DNA from: Bin90 sp965214635
GTDB lineage: Bacteria; Chloroflexota; Dehalococcoidia; Lucifugimonadales; JADFKI01
Assembly: GCA_965214635.1 (NCBI GenBank)
Contig: OZ243964.1
Location: 310,001-374,000 of the forward strand
Length of the DNA stretch: 64,000 bases
Direction of reading: 5' to 3'
The notes beneath the pieces are model-generated. The model worked only from the letters and a program-made list of their open reading frames with translations, was not told the DNA's origin and made no database searches. This document shows, one piece after another, positions 62,810-64,000 of this stretch. Within the stretch, counting starts at the first letter, position 1. Each line of letters starts with the position of its first letter. The position numbers and the translations under genes are program-made.

Positions 62810-63547
62810 CTAGGAGAATTCGGGGACATAGCCGGGGATGTCGGCATGGGGGCTTGCGTCGGCTAGGGCTTGGATCTGGGCAAGGCCCTTGCGCGTGTCG
62901 CTGGCTACCTTCGCCTTGTCCGATATTCGCATGCGGTACTTGAACAGCCAGTAGGTGAACTCCTTGCATCTTGTCAGCGTCAGGCTGTCGATGCAATCGC
63001 TATAGCTCATATCGGCGCAGAAACTCGCCAGCAACTCTGAACGCGGGCTGCGATAGATGCGAACGAACGCCTCTTCGGAGAAGTCGTCTTGATACTGGTT
63101 GCCGTTGCTAATCTGACGCTTGTGGACTTCGCGCTCTGCTGCCAGCTGCAGTGCCTCTTCCACCACCACGCCGTAGAAGTAGTTCAGATAGCCGCGATGC
63201 TTGTGCACGCCCAGCAGCTCTTTGAACTGCACCGGGTCGAACCGCTGGGGAAGTCGCCCTGTGAACAGCAGTGCTTCGCGCTCATCTGAGGGGATTAGAT
63301 CGGCTGCGGCTTCGCAGAGACGCTCTGCCATTAGCAGCCAGTCGAAGGCTTCGCCGCAGATGAAGTAGTTGCGCTCGCGCCCGTCTATCGTCTCAGTCGG
63401 GACGCGCCATACTGCCATCGCTTGCAGCATCGCGATGGGCCAGTCGACACCCTCATGGAGCGCATCCAGCATCTGGCTGATGGGGTCGATGTCCACAGGT
63501 TCGGCGTGAGCGTCTTCTTGGATGTCAGTGTCTGTTATATCTTGCAA
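62810..63547 (-). CDS. Conserved-looking hypothetical protein downstream of polX
   Basis: A 245-residue, mostly helical soluble protein that I do not recognise. It has an acidic N terminus (residues 1-25), a tryptophan-containing segment (VDWPIAMLQAMAVWRVP), and a long central helix region (YFICGEAFDWLLMAERLC, YFYGVVVEEALQLAAEREVH). The C-terminal part (SLTLTRCKEFTYWLFKYRMRI) is basic. Its ATG lies 23 bp inside the end of polX, indicating translational coupling and perhaps a role in DNA repair; that is inference. Confidence 0.65.
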   Translation of the reverse strand: MQDITDTDIQEDAHAEPVDIDPISQMLDALHEGVDWPIAMLQAMAVWRVPTETIDGRERNYFICGEAFDWLLMAERLCEAAADLIPSDEREALLFTGRLPQRFDPVQFKELLGVHKHRGYLNYFYGVVVEEALQLAAEREVHKRQISNGNQYQDDFSEEAFVRIYRSPRSELLASFCADMSYSDCIDSLTLTRCKEFTYWLFKYRMRISDKAKVASDTRKGLAQIQALADASPHADIPGYVPEFS

Positions 63548-64000
63548 ACGCTCTCGTCCTTTCGCTTTTAGGCAGACTTATGAAATCTAGGAATTCGTGC
63601 GTGTGCATAGTGTTCAGGATGTGCTTGGGTTCGCACCAAGCGCGGCGAGCGGTGGCTGCGCCGAATCGGTGGTTGTCAAGTGCTTCCGTCCTGTGGGCAT
63701 CGGTGCTGATTACGAGGGGGACGCCAAGTTCACGGGCGCGGGCGGTGTGGCTGTCTTTGAGGTCTAGGCGCTCCGGGGATGCGTTGATCTCCATGGCTGT
63801 GCCGGTGTCTGCTGCTGCGCGGAACAGGGCTTCGTAGTCCGCTTGGACGGGCTGCCGCTCGCCGATTATGCGCGTGCTGAGGTGTCCTATGACATCCACA
63901 TATGGGTTACGCATTGCGGCGATGATGCGCTCGGTCATCGTGGTGGCGTCTTGTCCCATTGCGGAATGGACGGACGCTACCACCCAGTCGAGCCGTTCCA
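63525..64000 (-). CDS. polX: PolX-type DNA polymerase/PHP domain, C-terminal part
   Basis: The frame runs to the window end on the minus strand, so the 5' part is missing. The fragment (about 158 residues) is the PHP domain: DWVVASVHSAM, NPYVDVIGHLSTRIIGER, AMEINASPERLDLKD and VISTDAHRTEALDN hold the metal-binding His and Asp residues, and the end GAATARRAWCEPKHILNT is typical of bacterial PolX. PolX fills gaps in base-excision repair and its PHP domain has 3'-5' exonuclease activity. A stand-alone PHP phosphoesterase is a less likely alternative. Confidence 0.88.
   Translation of the reverse strand, partial: ERLDWVVASVHSAMGQDATTMTERIIAAMRNPYVDVIGHLSTRIIGERQPVQADYEALFRAAADTGTAMEINASPERLDLKDSHTARARELGVPLVISTDAHRTEALDNHRFGAATARRAWCEPKHILNTMHTHEFLDFISLPKSERTRAFARYNRH

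Overview
The window looks like a chromosomal segment of an uncultured Chloroflexota bacterium, most likely SAR202 or another Dehalococcoidia-like lineage. I infer this from the mix of enolase-superfamily and amidohydrolase genes, ROK and VOC proteins, a ChlI/MoxR-type ATPase beside valS, and a huge exported protein with a TPT-rich linker. Taxonomy is inference only; no rRNA is present. Most genes are short, closely packed operons with GGAG-type ribosome binding sites.

Layout. Bases 1-15.5 kb hold housekeeping and catabolic genes: an enolase-superfamily 3' end, tsaD, an amidohydrolase with a small membrane protein, two tandem D-threonine-aldolase-like paralogs with altered active sites, a methyltransferase, lepA, two tRNA-Ser genes, a TPR protein, three VOC domains in two genes, an NAD-kinase-like protein, a ROK protein and a HEAT-repeat protein. 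From 15.9 to 32 kb come a first IS256-like element, dihydropyrimidinase-like and GlcG-like genes, a Nudix gene, a transposon carrying a GT-C glycosyltransferase, a DUF4349/PKD lipoprotein, a TPP-riboswitch thiGES operon, tRNA-Glu, a zinc/GIY-YIG protein, argC, nth and a tartrate/malate dehydrogenase-like gene.

From 32.5 to 48 kb lies an accessory island: an IS4/IS5-group transposase, a tandem array of IS256-like elements, the amputated 3' end of a type IIG-like methylase containing a C16 tract, a SIR2 defence protein, a complete type III restriction-modification system, and a membrane gene with tandemly duplicated 3' cassettes. A 2836-residue surface protein (48.1-56.6 kb) follows. The window closes with housekeeping genes: a ChlI/MoxR ATPase, valS, an MFS permease, a hypothetical protein and the 3' end of polX.

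The most notable system I see is a set of IS256-like ends that have moved, or appear to have moved, cargo other than transposase. The clearest case is a 2783-bp unit (19747-22529) bounded by matching 7-nt ends and an exact 9-bp target duplication. It carries a membrane glycosyltransferase whose 5' end contains a G11 tract one base away from joining it to an upstream ATG, the classic arrangement of a phase-variable gene. Removing the unit in silico restores the last codons of the neighbouring lipoprotein gene. A second, weaker candidate (45805-47879) carries the cassette-bearing membrane gene. With the C16 tract in the methylase remnant and the repeat-rich surface protein, the window suggests variation of cell-surface and defence functions, but homopolymer sequencing error must be excluded first.
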